A stretch of 64,000 nucleotides of DNA from Streptomyces geranii (lineage in GTDB: Bacteria > Actinomycetota > Actinomycetes > Streptomycetales > Streptomycetaceae). Below are positions 17,086 through 26,554 of this stretch, one piece after another. The notes below the pieces were generated by a model. The model ran no database searches, was not told where the DNA came from, and was given only the letters and a program-made list of their open reading frames with translations. Positions within the stretch are counted from its first letter, which is position 1, and every line of letters starts with the position of its first letter. The stretch covers positions 1-64,000 of the forward strand of contig NZ_PJME01000046.1 of NCBI RefSeq assembly GCF_002954775.1, read 5' to 3'. A program made the translations under genes and the position numbers.

Positions 17086-17868
17086 ATGACAGACACTTCA
17101 GAGCCCTCCCAGGCAACCTCGATCGGCCGCCGCGGCGTCCTGATCGCCTCCGGCGCCACAGCCGCCGCCCTGGCCGTGGGCGCCACCGTCACATCTGAAG
17201 CCCCCACAGCCGACACGGCCACCGGGAACACCGTCCCGGTGGCCGCCGCGGCCGTCTGCACCCTCACAAGGGAGATGACCGAAGGCCCCTACTACCTCGA
17301 CGGGCAGTACGTCTGCGCCGACATCCGGGAGAACAAGACCGGCATCCCGTTCCAGCTGACCCTCACCGTCGTCGACGACGACACCTGCGCCCCGCTGAAC
17401 AACGCCCTGGTGGAGGTCTGGCACGCCGACGTGCTCGGCGAGTACTCCGGATTCGTCGGCGAGAACGGCCACAACGAACCCGACAACGGCACCTTCCTGC
17501 GCGGCGGCGTCCTCACCGACACCAACGGCGTCGCACGGATCACCACCGTCTACCCGGGCTGGTACCGGGGCCGGTGCATCCACATCCACCTCAAGGTCCA
17601 CGTCAACGTCCGCCTCACCCCCGACGGCTCGTTCACCGGCGGCCGGGAACTCTTCACCGGCCAGCTCTACTTCGCCGAGTCCGTCACACGGGCGGTCGCG
17701 GCGATCGCCCCCTACCGCAGCAACACGGTCACCCGCACCACGCTCACCCAGGACTCCATCTACGACGGCGGCGGCGCCGCGTCCGGTCTGCTCACCCTGA
17801 CCGCCCTGGGCAGCTCGCCCTCGGCCGGATACGCCGGGGCGCTGACGGTGGGGGTGGAGTCGAGCTGA
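17086..17868 (+). CDS. secreted intradiol ring-cleavage dioxygenase-like protein
   Basis: 260 residues. The N-terminus IGRRGVLIASGATAAALAVG is a Tat-like signal. The body has intradiol-dioxygenase features: MTEGPYYLDGQYV (first Tyr ligand), NALVEVWHADVLGEYSG, TVYPGWYRGRCIHIHLKV (second Tyr and the two His ligands of Fe(III)), and RELFTGQLYF. Classical catechol and protocatechuate dioxygenases are cytoplasmic; extracellular forms in Streptomyces are thought to act on lignin-derived or polyphenolic catechols. It stands alone, with a possible -10 (TATATT) about ten bases upstream of the ATG. It may assist attack on plant material alongside the surrounding glycosidases (inference). Confidence 0.88.
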   Translation: MTDTSEPSQATSIGRRGVLIASGATAAALAVGATVTSEAPTADTATGNTVPVAAAAVCTLTREMTEGPYYLDGQYVCADIRENKTGIPFQLTLTVVDDDTCAPLNNALVEVWHADVLGEYSGFVGENGHNEPDNGTFLRGGVLTDTNGVARITTVYPGWYRGRCIHIHLKVHVNVRLTPDGSFTGGRELFTGQLYFAESVTRAVAAIAPYRSNTVTRTTLTQDSIYDGGGAASGLLTLTALGSSPSAGYAGALTVGVESS

Positions 17869-17999
17869 CGTAGCCCACCCCGGATCCACCCCGGATCCGT
17901 CACGGCTCAGGCGCAGCCGCAGGCCGCCTCGGAACCGCCGTTGTCCACCGCCCCGGTAGCGCCGGGCGCGGCTCATGACGGGAGGAGGCGTTCGTCGGC

Positions 18000-18545
18000 G
18001 ACGGGAGACCGGGTGGGCGTCACCGGCGTCCGTGGCGGATCCAGGTGCTCGCGTAAGGTCCGGAGGCGTGCACGACGCGTCCGCCCGTCAGAGTCAGGAC
18101 GGACTCCAGCGCGGAGATCTCGTCCTCGGGGACGCTGAAGTAGTCCTCGGACAGCACGGCGAGGTAGGCGAACCGGCCGGGTTCCAGCGAGCCCTTCGTG
18201 TCCTACTCGTGCGAGAACCACGTGCGAGAACCACGCCCCGCCCACGGTGTAGCGGCGCAGAGCCTCCACGCGGTCGAGACGCCTCCCCTCGCCCAGGATC
18301 CGCGTGCCGCCGCCGACCGTCCTGCCGGTGACCATCCAGCTCAGGGAGACCCAGGGGTTGTAGTTCGCCAGCCGGGTGCCGTCCGTACCGGTCGATGTTG
18401 CGGGGCGTGATGTCCTCGGCGTGGTCGAGGACCCAGCGCAGTCCGTCGAAGGAGATCTCCCGGTCGACCTGTTCCAGGACGGGGAGGATACGGCTGATGA
18501 ACGTGTCGTAGGTGGCGTATCGGAACGGATGGCCCTCGCCGAACA
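18000..18545 (-). pseudogene. YtcJ-like amidohydrolase, decayed remnant
   Basis: In pieces on the minus strand: DGLRWVLDHAEDITPRNIDR, then after a deletion ANYNPWVSLSWMVTGRTVGG, then LDRVEALRRYTVGGAWFSH, then after a frameshift KGSLEPGRFAYLAVLSEDYF and LTGGRVVHASGPY. This order matches the C-terminal half of YtcJ-type metal-dependent amidohydrolases. Lesions visible are the missing N-terminal half, an internal deletion near 18400, an exact 13-bp tandem duplication at 18209-18234 and an in-frame TAG just after it. The remnant lies head-to-head with a truncated TetR gene, the usual pairing for such enzymes. Confidence 0.82.
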
Positions 18546-18715
18546 GTCCGCCCCCGCCCCCGGACAGCCCGCCCAGCGTGGCCGCCGCGCCGACTCCGAG
18601 CGCGATCGCGCCGCGATCATGGAGGCGGCCGGCACCGTCTTCGCCGAGTACGGCGGCGCCGCCGACGTCCGTGAGATCGCCCGGCGCAGCGGCGAACTGC
18701 CGGGTTCACGGCTTC
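18529..18715 (+). pseudogene. TetR-family regulator, N-terminal remnant
   Basis: From ATG 18529 the frame reads RADSERDRAAIMEAAGTVFAE and then VREIARRSG, the first two helices of a TetR DNA-binding domain. Similarity stops before the recognition helix (GVGxGTLYxxF expected). The frame then runs into sequence belonging to the end of the rhamnosidase gene on the other strand. It overlaps the 5' side of the decayed amidohydrolase. It is non-functional, presumably cut by the same rearrangement that joined this area to the rhamnoside locus. Confidence 0.75.
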
Positions 18716-18763
18716 GCCGTACGCCGGACGCGCTTCGTGATCGGTCCTGCGTTTGCCGAGCGC

Positions 18764-21700
18764 TCACTTCAGCCGGGCGGTCACGCGGTACCGGCCGGAA
18801 GTCAACCGACAGGTGTACACGCCGTCGGCGTGACCGACGGCGCTCACGCCCTCGGCACGCGCCAACGGGGCACGTCCTTCGCGGACCGAATCGGCCGACA
18901 CGGCCGGAATGCGCAGGGTCGCCTCGCTGTTCGCCGGTACCACCACGTCGTAGACGAGGAACCTGCCCGCGTCCTCGACCCGCCACTCGCTCCTGATCTC
19001 CCCGAACGGCGACTCGTACGCCGCCGAGACCCGGGTGATCCCGCCCGTGGGATCGAGGTGGGGCTGGAGCAGGAAGTGCTTGAAGCCGGGGCTCTCCGGG
19101 TCGCGGGCGATGCCGCCCATGTAGGCGTACATCCACTCCATGATCGCGCCGTAGGCGTAGTGGTTGAACGAGTTCATGCCGACCGGCCCGAACCCGTCCT
19201 CCTCCGAGTACGAGTTCCAGCGCTCCCAGACCGTCGTCGCGCCGTTCCTCACCGAGAACAGCCAGGACGGCAGCGCGTCCTGGTGCAGCAGCTTGTACGC
19301 CAGGTCCGCGCGGCCCTCGTCGGTGAGCAGGGGGGCGAGGACGTTGACGCCGAGGAAGCCGACGGACAGGGTGTTCTCGGCGTACCGGACCCGGATGCTG
19401 TCCGGGTGCGCGGCCTTGTAGGCGTCGTCGTTGCCGATGTTGTCGGCGAGATGACCGACGAGTGCCCGGCGCTGTGCCTGCGTCTCGTAGAAGCCGAGTT
19501 TGAGGACCCAGAGCAGCGCTGTCTGGCTGTTGTCCTCCGTCTTCTGGTTCGGGTCGGATCCCGGTTCGATCGGGGAGGCGTCGCCGAGGCTGGACCTGAC
19601 GGTGACCGTGTTGTTCTCCGTGCTCAGGTACTTGGTGATGAACGCCTGCCTGATGCGTGCGAAGAGCCGCTCGTACGCCGCTGCCTCCGCCGCCTTGCCA
19701 GTCGCGCGGGCCATCTGTGCCATCAGGCGGGTGCTGTAGCCGTAGTAGACGTCGCTCATCAGCTGGGCGCTGGTCTTCTGCGGTCCCAGCCAGTCACCGG
19801 TGAGGGAGCCCTGGCCGGCACAGGTGTCGCCGGTCTGGTCCTGAATCCAGTCCAAGTAGCGGTTCATCGCTGGCCAGTTGTCCTCGACGACGGTCGCGTC
19901 CCCGGTCATCTGCCACACGGTCCACGGCACGATGACCCCGGCGTCGGCCCAACCGCTGCCGCCGCCGGGGAAGTTGTACCGTCCCGTCGGGGCGACGCCG
20001 GTGAACTGCGCCTTGTCCGTCCCGTAGATGGTCTGGGAGCCGACGACGGTGTCCTGGAAGTGGCTGAGGAAGACACCGGCGTCCGCGTTGTAGAGGCCGG
20101 TCGTGGCGAAGACCTGGGTGTCGCCGGTCCAGCCGAGGCGTTCGTCGCGCTGGGGGCAGTCGGTGGGCACCCAGAAGTAGTTGCCTCGCTGGCCCCAACG
20201 GATGTTGCTCGCCAGCTGGTTGATGTCGGGATCGTCGGTGGTGACGGTCCCGGTCTCGCGGATCGCGGACGTGGCGACCCTGCCCGTGAGCCGGGTGATG
20301 GTGACGGTCTCCGACGCGGTGACGGAGACGTACCGGAAGCCGTAGAAAGTGAGGGAGTCCTGGTGGGTCTCCCCCTGCGGGTCGCCCTTGAGGAGGTAGG
20401 CGCTGGTGGCCTTGGCGCTGCGGAGGTTGGCCCGGTAGAGGGAGCCCTCGGGGCCGTCCGCGCCGGCGCTGTCGTCGTTGAGCATCTCGCCGAACCGGAA
20501 CTCGACCCTGGCTCCGGCCGGGCCGCGCAGGCTGTAGCGGGCCACGCCGACCATGTTCTGGCCCAGGTCGAAGACGGCGGTCTCGCCCACGCCGATCGTG
20601 ACCGGGGCGGTGGCCGCCTTCGCCGGGTCGGTCACCGTCCGGGCGGGGTCCACGACGATGCGTCCCCTGCCGTGGGGGCTGCCGTCCTGTCCGGTCACTC
20701 CCGTGGCGACCGTGATCGACTGCGGTTGCCGGTCCCAGCGGTGCATGAAGCGCGCGGTCTCGCCCGGGTAGGCGAGAAGCCGGGCCTCCGGGAACCGTTC
20801 GTCGAAGGCGACGCGCTCCACGTCCGACCAGCCGGAGTCGTCGAATCCGGGTGCCGTCCAGCCCGGCAGTTCCCGGCGGGCGTCGTAGGTCTGGCCGTCG
20901 TAGATGTCGTCGGCGCGGTAGGGACCGGTGTCCGTTGCCTTCCAGCCGCCGTCCGGGCTGGTGACGACCGTCTTCGACGTGCCGTCGGCGTACCGGATCA
21001 GCAGCTTGGCCTTGACCGCCAGGGCGTTGCCGTCCGCCGAATAGTACGTACTGCCCTCGGAGATACGGCCGTTGTACCAGCCGTTGCCCAGGACGACCGC
21101 GAGGGTGACGTCCGGCTTCCGCGTGACCAGGTCGGTGACGTCGTACGTCATGTAGTTGACGCGCGCGTCGTAGTTCGTCGAGCCCGGGGGCAGCAGTTCG
21201 GTCGTGGTCCCGCCGTCCTGGGGCACGGTCACCCGACGGCCGCTGACGAAGGCCTCGTACACGCCGAGGGCCGAGACGTACAGCCGGGCCTCGCTGACCC
21301 GCTTCCTCAGAGTCGCCTGCTTGCGAAGCATCGGTGCACCGGCCGAGTCGGGCGTCTTTCCCTTCATCCCGATCCACTGGGCCCCGTCCCACCCGGTCAC
21401 ACCGTCGGTGCTCAGGAGGCCGGTCTCGAAGTGCGCGGCGGGAGCGGTACCCGCGATGTGCCCCTCGGCGTCCCACACGGTGACAGTCCAGTAGTAACGG
21501 GTCGACGGGGCAAGGGACTTGCCCGCACAGCGCACCGCCACCGAGTCGGCGGAGCGGACACGCCCGCTGTTCCAGACGTCCGCGCGGGCGCCCGTCAGTC
21601 GGTCCGGGGAACTCGCGACGAGGATCTGGTACGCCCCCTGGCTCCAGCCCCGGGTGGCGGACCTGGTCCGCCACCCGAAGCGCGGGCGGGCCGCGTCCAC

Positions 21701-21940
21701 GCCGAGGGGATCGGTGCGGTGCTCCACGGTCAGCCCGCCCACGGGGGCTCCGTGCGGGCGGGGAGATCCTGCCGCCGCCGCGCTCGTTCCGTCTGCCATG
21801 GCACTTGCTCCTGTCGACAAGGCGACGGCTGTTGCCGCCAGCACGGTCCGGCGGCGAAATGGTGTTCCATGTCCGGGGGGTGGGGTTTCCCCGCTGACGT
21901 CGCGGTCGGCATCGTCCGCGTTGTGCACCTCGTGGCTCAC
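18764..21940 (-). CDS. Tat-exported GH78 alpha-L-rhamnosidase (second of tandem pair)
   Basis: 1058 residues from the GTG at 21940, which overlaps the previous gene's TGA and has GAAGGGA upstream. The N-terminus PFRRRTVLAATAVALSTGA is a Tat signal. It then follows the GH78 order: Bac_rhamnosid N-domain (VEHRTDPLGVDAARPRFGW; SARLYVSALGVYEAF-like segment), the catalytic (alpha/alpha)6 barrel with VPTDCPQRDERLGWTGDTQ (general-acid Glu) and TTVWERWNSYS (base Glu), and the C-terminal beta domain. It removes terminal alpha-L-rhamnose from glycans or plant glycosides outside the cell. Its downstream end runs into the remnant region at 18.7 kb. Confidence 0.93.
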   Translation of the reverse strand: MSHEVHNADDADRDVSGETPPPGHGTPFRRRTVLAATAVALSTGASAMADGTSAAAAGSPRPHGAPVGGLTVEHRTDPLGVDAARPRFGWRTRSATRGWSQGAYQILVASSPDRLTGARADVWNSGRVRSADSVAVRCAGKSLAPSTRYYWTVTVWDAEGHIAGTAPAAHFETGLLSTDGVTGWDGAQWIGMKGKTPDSAGAPMLRKQATLRKRVSEARLYVSALGVYEAFVSGRRVTVPQDGGTTTELLPPGSTNYDARVNYMTYDVTDLVTRKPDVTLAVVLGNGWYNGRISEGSTYYSADGNALAVKAKLLIRYADGTSKTVVTSPDGGWKATDTGPYRADDIYDGQTYDARRELPGWTAPGFDDSGWSDVERVAFDERFPEARLLAYPGETARFMHRWDRQPQSITVATGVTGQDGSPHGRGRIVVDPARTVTDPAKAATAPVTIGVGETAVFDLGQNMVGVARYSLRGPAGARVEFRFGEMLNDDSAGADGPEGSLYRANLRSAKATSAYLLKGDPQGETHQDSLTFYGFRYVSVTASETVTITRLTGRVATSAIRETGTVTTDDPDINQLASNIRWGQRGNYFWVPTDCPQRDERLGWTGDTQVFATTGLYNADAGVFLSHFQDTVVGSQTIYGTDKAQFTGVAPTGRYNFPGGGSGWADAGVIVPWTVWQMTGDATVVEDNWPAMNRYLDWIQDQTGDTCAGQGSLTGDWLGPQKTSAQLMSDVYYGYSTRLMAQMARATGKAAEAAAYERLFARIRQAFITKYLSTENNTVTVRSSLGDASPIEPGSDPNQKTEDNSQTALLWVLKLGFYETQAQRRALVGHLADNIGNDDAYKAAHPDSIRVRYAENTLSVGFLGVNVLAPLLTDEGRADLAYKLLHQDALPSWLFSVRNGATTVWERWNSYSEEDGFGPVGMNSFNHYAYGAIMEWMYAYMGGIARDPESPGFKHFLLQPHLDPTGGITRVSAAYESPFGEIRSEWRVEDAGRFLVYDVVVPANSEATLRIPAVSADSVREGRAPLARAEGVSAVGHADGVYTCRLTSGRYRVTARLK

Positions 21941-24900
21941 GCCTCGGTCCCTTCGGTTCGTCGGGCGGTCAGGGGATCGTGCGTGGTGAACGTGTGCTGC
22001 CCGGAGCCCACGACATGGGTGGCACCGCCGCCGGTGGGCAGCCGGATCTCCGCCGTGGTGTTGGCGGGAAGCTCCACGCGCAGCCGGAACCTGCCGTCGG
22101 CCCGGGTCCACCGCGCACGGACCACGCCGTACGGTGTGCGGTAACTGCCCTCGGCACGGGTGAGGTCGCCGACCGGGCGGGGGTCGATCACCAGCTCGCG
22201 GTAGCCGGCCTTGCCGCGTGCCTGGCGGATGCCGACCAGGCCGCTGTGGAACCACTCCTCGATCTGCAGCAGGATCATGTGGTTCTTGGAGTTGCCCATG
22301 TCCCACTGTTCGGGGATGGTCGTCAGGCCGCCGGGATTGGCGGTGGTGGGTGCCATGAAGTAGCCGTAGCTCGGGCGGGTGTCCTCCTGGAGGACCTCCC
22401 ACAGGACGTCGTCACGGCCGCCCTCGTGCAGGGCCCGGACGATCGGGGCGAGGCCGATGGTGCCGCCGCTGAAGTGCGGGCCGCCCCCGAACGGCCGGTG
22501 GGCGTGGACGAGTTCGACGAGCGCGTCGACGACCTCCCCCCGTTCGCCGTCCGGGACCAGGCCCTCGTCCAGCGCGAGCGCCTGCGCGGCCTGGGTCGCC
22601 CCGGCCGTGCCCCGGTCGCCCTCGGCGGTGTAGCGGGCGAGCGCCGTGTTGTAGAAGGCGTCGTTGAACGCGTCCTTGATGTTGGCCGCGAGGCTCCGGT
22701 ACTCCGCCGCGTCGGCGTCGCGGCCGAGCAGGGCCGCCATCCTCGCCATGCGGTCGGCGATCTGGTGGTAGCCCCAGGTTCCGGTGATGCGGCCCGAGGT
22801 GTTCTCGCTGGCGATCCAGTCGGCGAGGGCCGCGTTGACGAGGTAGGCGTCCGCGCCGGTGCCGGCCTTCCGCGTTCGTATGTAGGTGAGGAAGGCCTGC
22901 ATCTGCGGGTAGTAGCGGCTCATCGTCTGGGTGTCGCCGTACGTCTCGTACAGCAGCCAGGGCACGAGGACGATGCCGTTTCCCCAGTTGATCTCGTCGC
23001 CGAACCGGCCGGTGTACCCCCAGTCGTACACCGGGGCCTTGAGCGCCACGTTGCCGATGTCCGCGCCGGCCCTGGACTGGCCCTCGGCCAGGTGGCGTTG
23101 CATGGTCCGCAGGTAGGCCGCGTAGCCGAAGGTGCGGTGGATGGAGCCGAAGGGCTGGACGTAGTCGGCGGGGTAGGCGAGCTTCTCGCGGCCTGGGCAG
23201 TCCGTGAAGGTCGACATGACGTTGCTCATGGTCGAGTAACGGGCCATGCGGTGAACGCGGTTGATCCGCTCGTCGGAGGTGCGCACGGAGCCTGCGTCCG
23301 GCACGTCGGCGTGGATCTGGAGACCCGTCACCGTGTCCCGGCTCACGGCGTAGCCCTCGGGCAGGCCGGTGACCTGGACCCACTGCATGCCGAAGTAGTG
23401 GAACTGCGGGTGCCAGCGCTCGCCCTTCCGGTCGCCGTAGGTCGTGTACGAGGCGAACACGTCGGTGCCGCGTGCCGCGCCACCGCCCATGATCGACGCC
23501 TGGTTGACGGTGCCGTCGGCGTTCAGCGACTCGGCGGGAGTCAGTCTGACGGTGGTGCCGGCCGGGAGCGGGCCGTCGAGTTCGAGCTGTGGCCAGCCGG
23601 CGAAGTTCTGGCCGAAGTCGAAGACCCACACGCCGGGTCGGGGCTGTGTGATGCCGACCGGGCGGAGCCTGTCGACGACCTTGAGCGGCTCGGCCACGCG
23701 CCAGACCAGCTCGGTGGTCAGGTTGGGCGGCGGCGCGATCCCCGCTCCGGCCCAGCCCATGGCCGTACCGTCGCGCCGTTTCGCCGACGCGCCGAGGTCC
23801 GCGCCGGGGGCGGTCCAGGCGGACTGTTCGCGCCGGGCGTCGTAGTCGGAGCCCGAGTACCAGTTGGCGGTGGTGGTCGGGCCGAGCGCCGTGCGCCACG
23901 AGCGGTCGCTGACGACCGTCTCGACCGTACCGTCGGCCTTGGTCAGTTCCAGGCGGGCGATGAGCCGTGGGGTCACGGCGGCGCCCGCGCTCGGATCGGT
24001 GCTCGCGAGGGAGTTGCCGGAGCCGGTGACGGCGGCGCCGCTCTCGTGCCTGTGGGAGAGCCCGGGTTCGAAGGTGATGCCGGTGCCGTCGGCGCCCGAG
24101 GTGCCGATCGAGGTGATGGCGCGGGACTCCAGCCGCCCGCCGCCGTCGCCTGTGTCGATGTTGACGGTGCCGCCGACGTGGTAGTTCGCCACGCTGCTCA
24201 CCTTGACGACGGTGGCACCCTGGGCGGCGGGCGCGGCGAGGGCGCCGGTGCCCTTGAACTGGCTCTGCCACCAGCTGTACGGAGCCGTGCGGCCGGTCGC
24301 GGGATTCGTGACGGACCGGGTCACGAGGGCCGTGCCGTGGCCCAGTTCGACTCCCAGGGTGTTGTCGCCGGGGCGGACGAGGTGGGTGACGTCGTAGGCC
24401 CGGTACTCGGTGGAGAGCTGGTAGTTGGAGTTGCCCGGGGCGAGCACCTCGCCGGTGACGGGCTCGCCGTTGAGCCGGGCCACATGGAGTCCCACGCCCG
24501 ACAGGTACAGCCTCGCCCTGGCGACCTTTCCGCCGCGCCCGTCCACCCGAAAAGCTCTGGCGAACACGGGCAACGGCTGGTCGACGGTGCGGCCCGGGTG
24601 CTCGATCCAGCGGGCCTCGCCCCATTCGGAGGGCTTGAGGAGACCCATCTCCCAGGAGGCCGGGCAGCTCCAGGGGGTCGCGTCGCCGTCGCTGCTCCAC
24701 GCCCGCACCTGCCAGACCACCCGGTCGCGCGAGGCCGGTGCGGGACCGTGCCATGCGATGTCGGTCTGGGCCGAGGAATGAACCTTGCCGCTGTCCCAGA
24801 GCAGTCGGCGGCCCCGCTCGACATCGTCCTCGGTGCGCGCGGCGCGAATCCGGTAGGCGGCCTGGATCCAGCCCGGGTCCGCTCCCGTCACCCGCCAACT

Positions 24901-25110
24901 CAGTCGCGGGGCGGGGTCGTCGACGCCGAGCGGGCTGTCCTCCCGGCCGTCGACGGCCAGTCCGGTGACCCTCGCCGTCCATCCGCCGCTCGCCTCGCCG
25001 GCGTGGGCGGCCTGCGCAGGGAGCACGGGCACGGCCAGGCCCGCCGCCGATGCGGCCACGGTGCCGACCACCTGTCTCCGGCTGAGCGCCCCGCTCGGGA
25101 TGTCGGACAT
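21937..25110 (-). CDS. Tat-exported GH78-type rhamnosidase, divergent catalytic motifs (first of tandem pair)
   Basis: 1057 residues from ATG 25110 (GGAGG seven bases upstream). A Tat signal, SRRQVVGTVAASAAGLAVPV, is followed by a GH78 N-domain (SPLGVDDPAPRLSWRV; ARLYLSGVGLHVARLNGE). An inserted beta-rich stretch of roughly 70 residues (VKVSSVANYHVGGTVNI onwards) comes next, then the barrel. The usual DCPQRDERLGW is replaced by DCPGREKLAYPAD, and the WERW base motif by IPEQWDM; the acid Glu is retained. It therefore belongs to a different GH78 branch from its neighbour and may cleave a different linkage. A LacI-type operator lies just upstream. Frame openness extends further upstream through the binding-protein gene but is not coding there. 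Confidence 0.9.
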   Translation of the reverse strand: MSDIPSGALSRRQVVGTVAASAAGLAVPVLPAQAAHAGEASGGWTARVTGLAVDGREDSPLGVDDPAPRLSWRVTGADPGWIQAAYRIRAARTEDDVERGRRLLWDSGKVHSSAQTDIAWHGPAPASRDRVVWQVRAWSSDGDATPWSCPASWEMGLLKPSEWGEARWIEHPGRTVDQPLPVFARAFRVDGRGGKVARARLYLSGVGLHVARLNGEPVTGEVLAPGNSNYQLSTEYRAYDVTHLVRPGDNTLGVELGHGTALVTRSVTNPATGRTAPYSWWQSQFKGTGALAAPAAQGATVVKVSSVANYHVGGTVNIDTGDGGGRLESRAITSIGTSGADGTGITFEPGLSHRHESGAAVTGSGNSLASTDPSAGAAVTPRLIARLELTKADGTVETVVSDRSWRTALGPTTTANWYSGSDYDARREQSAWTAPGADLGASAKRRDGTAMGWAGAGIAPPPNLTTELVWRVAEPLKVVDRLRPVGITQPRPGVWVFDFGQNFAGWPQLELDGPLPAGTTVRLTPAESLNADGTVNQASIMGGGAARGTDVFASYTTYGDRKGERWHPQFHYFGMQWVQVTGLPEGYAVSRDTVTGLQIHADVPDAGSVRTSDERINRVHRMARYSTMSNVMSTFTDCPGREKLAYPADYVQPFGSIHRTFGYAAYLRTMQRHLAEGQSRAGADIGNVALKAPVYDWGYTGRFGDEINWGNGIVLVPWLLYETYGDTQTMSRYYPQMQAFLTYIRTRKAGTGADAYLVNAALADWIASENTSGRITGTWGYHQIADRMARMAALLGRDADAAEYRSLAANIKDAFNDAFYNTALARYTAEGDRGTAGATQAAQALALDEGLVPDGERGEVVDALVELVHAHRPFGGGPHFSGGTIGLAPIVRALHEGGRDDVLWEVLQEDTRPSYGYFMAPTTANPGGLTTIPEQWDMGNSKNHMILLQIEEWFHSGLVGIRQARGKAGYRELVIDPRPVGDLTRAEGSYRTPYGVVRARWTRADGRFRLRVELPANTTAEIRLPTGGGATHVVGSGQHTFTTHDPLTARRTEGTEA

Positions 25111-25138
25111 GCCATTCCTCCGATTCGTACGGCCTTGC

Positions 25139-25153
25139 TTTGAACGTTTCAAA
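25139..25153. promoter_or_regulatory. LacI-type operator upstream of rhamnosidase pair
   Basis: TTTGAACGTTTCAAA is a near-perfect dyad with a central CG step, the hallmark of LacI-family operators, in the 104-bp gap between the binding-protein gene and the first rhamnosidase. It resembles TTGAAACGATTCAA at 28337, so the LacI protein encoded at 28657 is the likely binder. Confidence 0.7.
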
Positions 25154-25214
25154 CACGGGCCGGAAATTGCCGCCGTCCGCTGATGGCGGCCGGCGGCGAT
25201 CCGGGGCGCGTCGG

Positions 25215-26495
25215 TCAGTTCCCCGACTTGTACTCGGCGTCCATCTCGTCGAGGAGCTTCCCGGGCGTGGACTGCCCGCTGAAGATCTCCTGGAGACCGC
25301 TGAGCATGGTCGCCTGGACCTTCGGGTTGGGCCAGAGCTGGTCCATGAACGGCACCGTGCGGTCCGACCCGATGAACTTGGTCAGTTCGGCGAGCGACGG
25401 GTCGGCCGCCAGGCCCGTGTCGGACAGGGTGGGCAGGCTTCCCTGCTTCTTCACGAAGGTGTTCATGCCCTCGGGCGACATCACGAAGTTCACGAACTTC
25501 AGGGCCAGTTCCGGGTTCTTCGCCTTGGCGTTGACGGCGTAGCCGGCGCCCGCCGCGGCCGGGATGAGGGTCTTGGCCGGGTCGTCGGTGGCGGGCAGTG
25601 CCTTGAGCGTGAACGTGCCCTTCGGGTTCTTCTCCTTGAGCAGGGCGATCACCCAGTTGCCCTGCACGATGCCGAGGGTCTTGCCGGTGGCGGCGAGTGT
25701 CTGGCTCGCCTCGTAGCTGGTGCCCAGAGGGTTCTTCTGGAAGCAGCCGGTCTTCTCCATCGTCAGGTACTTGTCCAGGGCCGTGGTCCACGGCGACTTC
25801 GCGAAGGTGGCCTGGCCGGCCTGCATCTGCTTGTCGAAGTCGGGGTCGTCGCCGTAGACGGTCGTGGCGACCAGCGAGTAGAGCACCAGCTGGGTGACCC
25901 AGTTGTCCTGGTTGCCGAGCGCGAAGGCCGGGGTTCCCTTGGCCTTCGCGGCCTTGCAGAAGTCCAGCAGCTGCGTCCAGGTGTCCGGCGGGGTGAGGCC
26001 GGCCTTCGTCAGGGCCTCCTGGTTGTAGACGGCGCCGATGCCGTTGAGTCCGAACAGCGCCGTGTAGGACTTGCCGTCGTACTCGGTCAGGCTCTTGACC
26101 GAGGCGGGCAGCTTGTTCACCCAGGGCTGGTCCGAGAGGTCGCGCAGATAGCCGGGCTTCGCGAGCACGTAGGTGGCCGCCGGGTTGCCGTTGCCGGGCC
26201 AGACCGACATCACGTCGGGTGCCGTGCCCGAGGCGAGCTGGGTGCGGATCTGCGGCTGGTACTGGTCGGCGCCGCTGACGGTGTACTTGACCTTGACGCC
26301 CGGGTTGGCCTTCTCGAACGCCTTGACGACGTCCTCGATGGAGCCCTGGTCCTGCGACGCGAGCGTCAGTGTCTGCGAACCACCACCGCCGCCGCCCGGG
26401 CTGTCGGAGCCCGCGTTGGTGCCGCCGCTGCACGCGGCGAGCACGGCCACGGAGGTCGCCGCCGCGATCAGGACCGGGAGTGTACGTGTCTTCAT
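25215..26495 (-). CDS. sugar ABC transporter substrate-binding lipoprotein (rhamnoside locus)
   Basis: 426 residues from ATG 26495 (GAGGGGG upstream). The lipobox VAVLAACSGG follows a short hydrophobic stretch, and a Gly/Ser-rich linker follows the Cys. The body is a family-1 extracellular sugar-binding fold (DVVKAFEKANPGVKVKYTVSG; GTAPDVMSVWPGNG; SMEQLWPNP-like C-terminus with FMDQLWPNPKVQ). Two permease genes precede it on the same strand, and two exported rhamnosidases follow. Rhamnose or a rhamnosyl oligosaccharide is the expected ligand. No ATPase gene is present, suggesting use of a shared MsiK-type ATPase. Confidence 0.92.
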   Translation of the reverse strand: MKTRTLPVLIAAATSVAVLAACSGGTNAGSDSPGGGGGGSQTLTLASQDQGSIEDVVKAFEKANPGVKVKYTVSGADQYQPQIRTQLASGTAPDVMSVWPGNGNPAATYVLAKPGYLRDLSDQPWVNKLPASVKSLTEYDGKSYTALFGLNGIGAVYNQEALTKAGLTPPDTWTQLLDFCKAAKAKGTPAFALGNQDNWVTQLVLYSLVATTVYGDDPDFDKQMQAGQATFAKSPWTTALDKYLTMEKTGCFQKNPLGTSYEASQTLAATGKTLGIVQGNWVIALLKEKNPKGTFTLKALPATDDPAKTLIPAAAGAGYAVNAKAKNPELALKFVNFVMSPEGMNTFVKKQGSLPTLSDTGLAADPSLAELTKFIGSDRTVPFMDQLWPNPKVQATMLSGLQEIFSGQSTPGKLLDEMDAEYKSGN

Positions 26496-26554
26496 GATGC
26501 CCCCCTCGGGGAAAGTGCCACGGTGTGTGAGGGTCGGTCGGGTGTTGTCGGCCT

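Noticed and set aside
18512..22144. A very long open frame on the plus strand (over 1200 codons) antisense to the rhamnosidases; a similar one at 21979-25143
   Set aside because: They mirror the high-GC third-position bias of the true minus-strand GH78 genes; the translations are Gly/Arg/Val-rich with no family motifs, whereas the minus strand shows complete GH78 domains.
25111..26433. Open frame joined upstream of the first rhamnosidase, giving an apparent 1498-residue protein
   Set aside because: The upstream part is an out-of-frame reading of the binding-protein gene; the rhamnosidase has its own ribosome-binding site and Tat signal at 25110.
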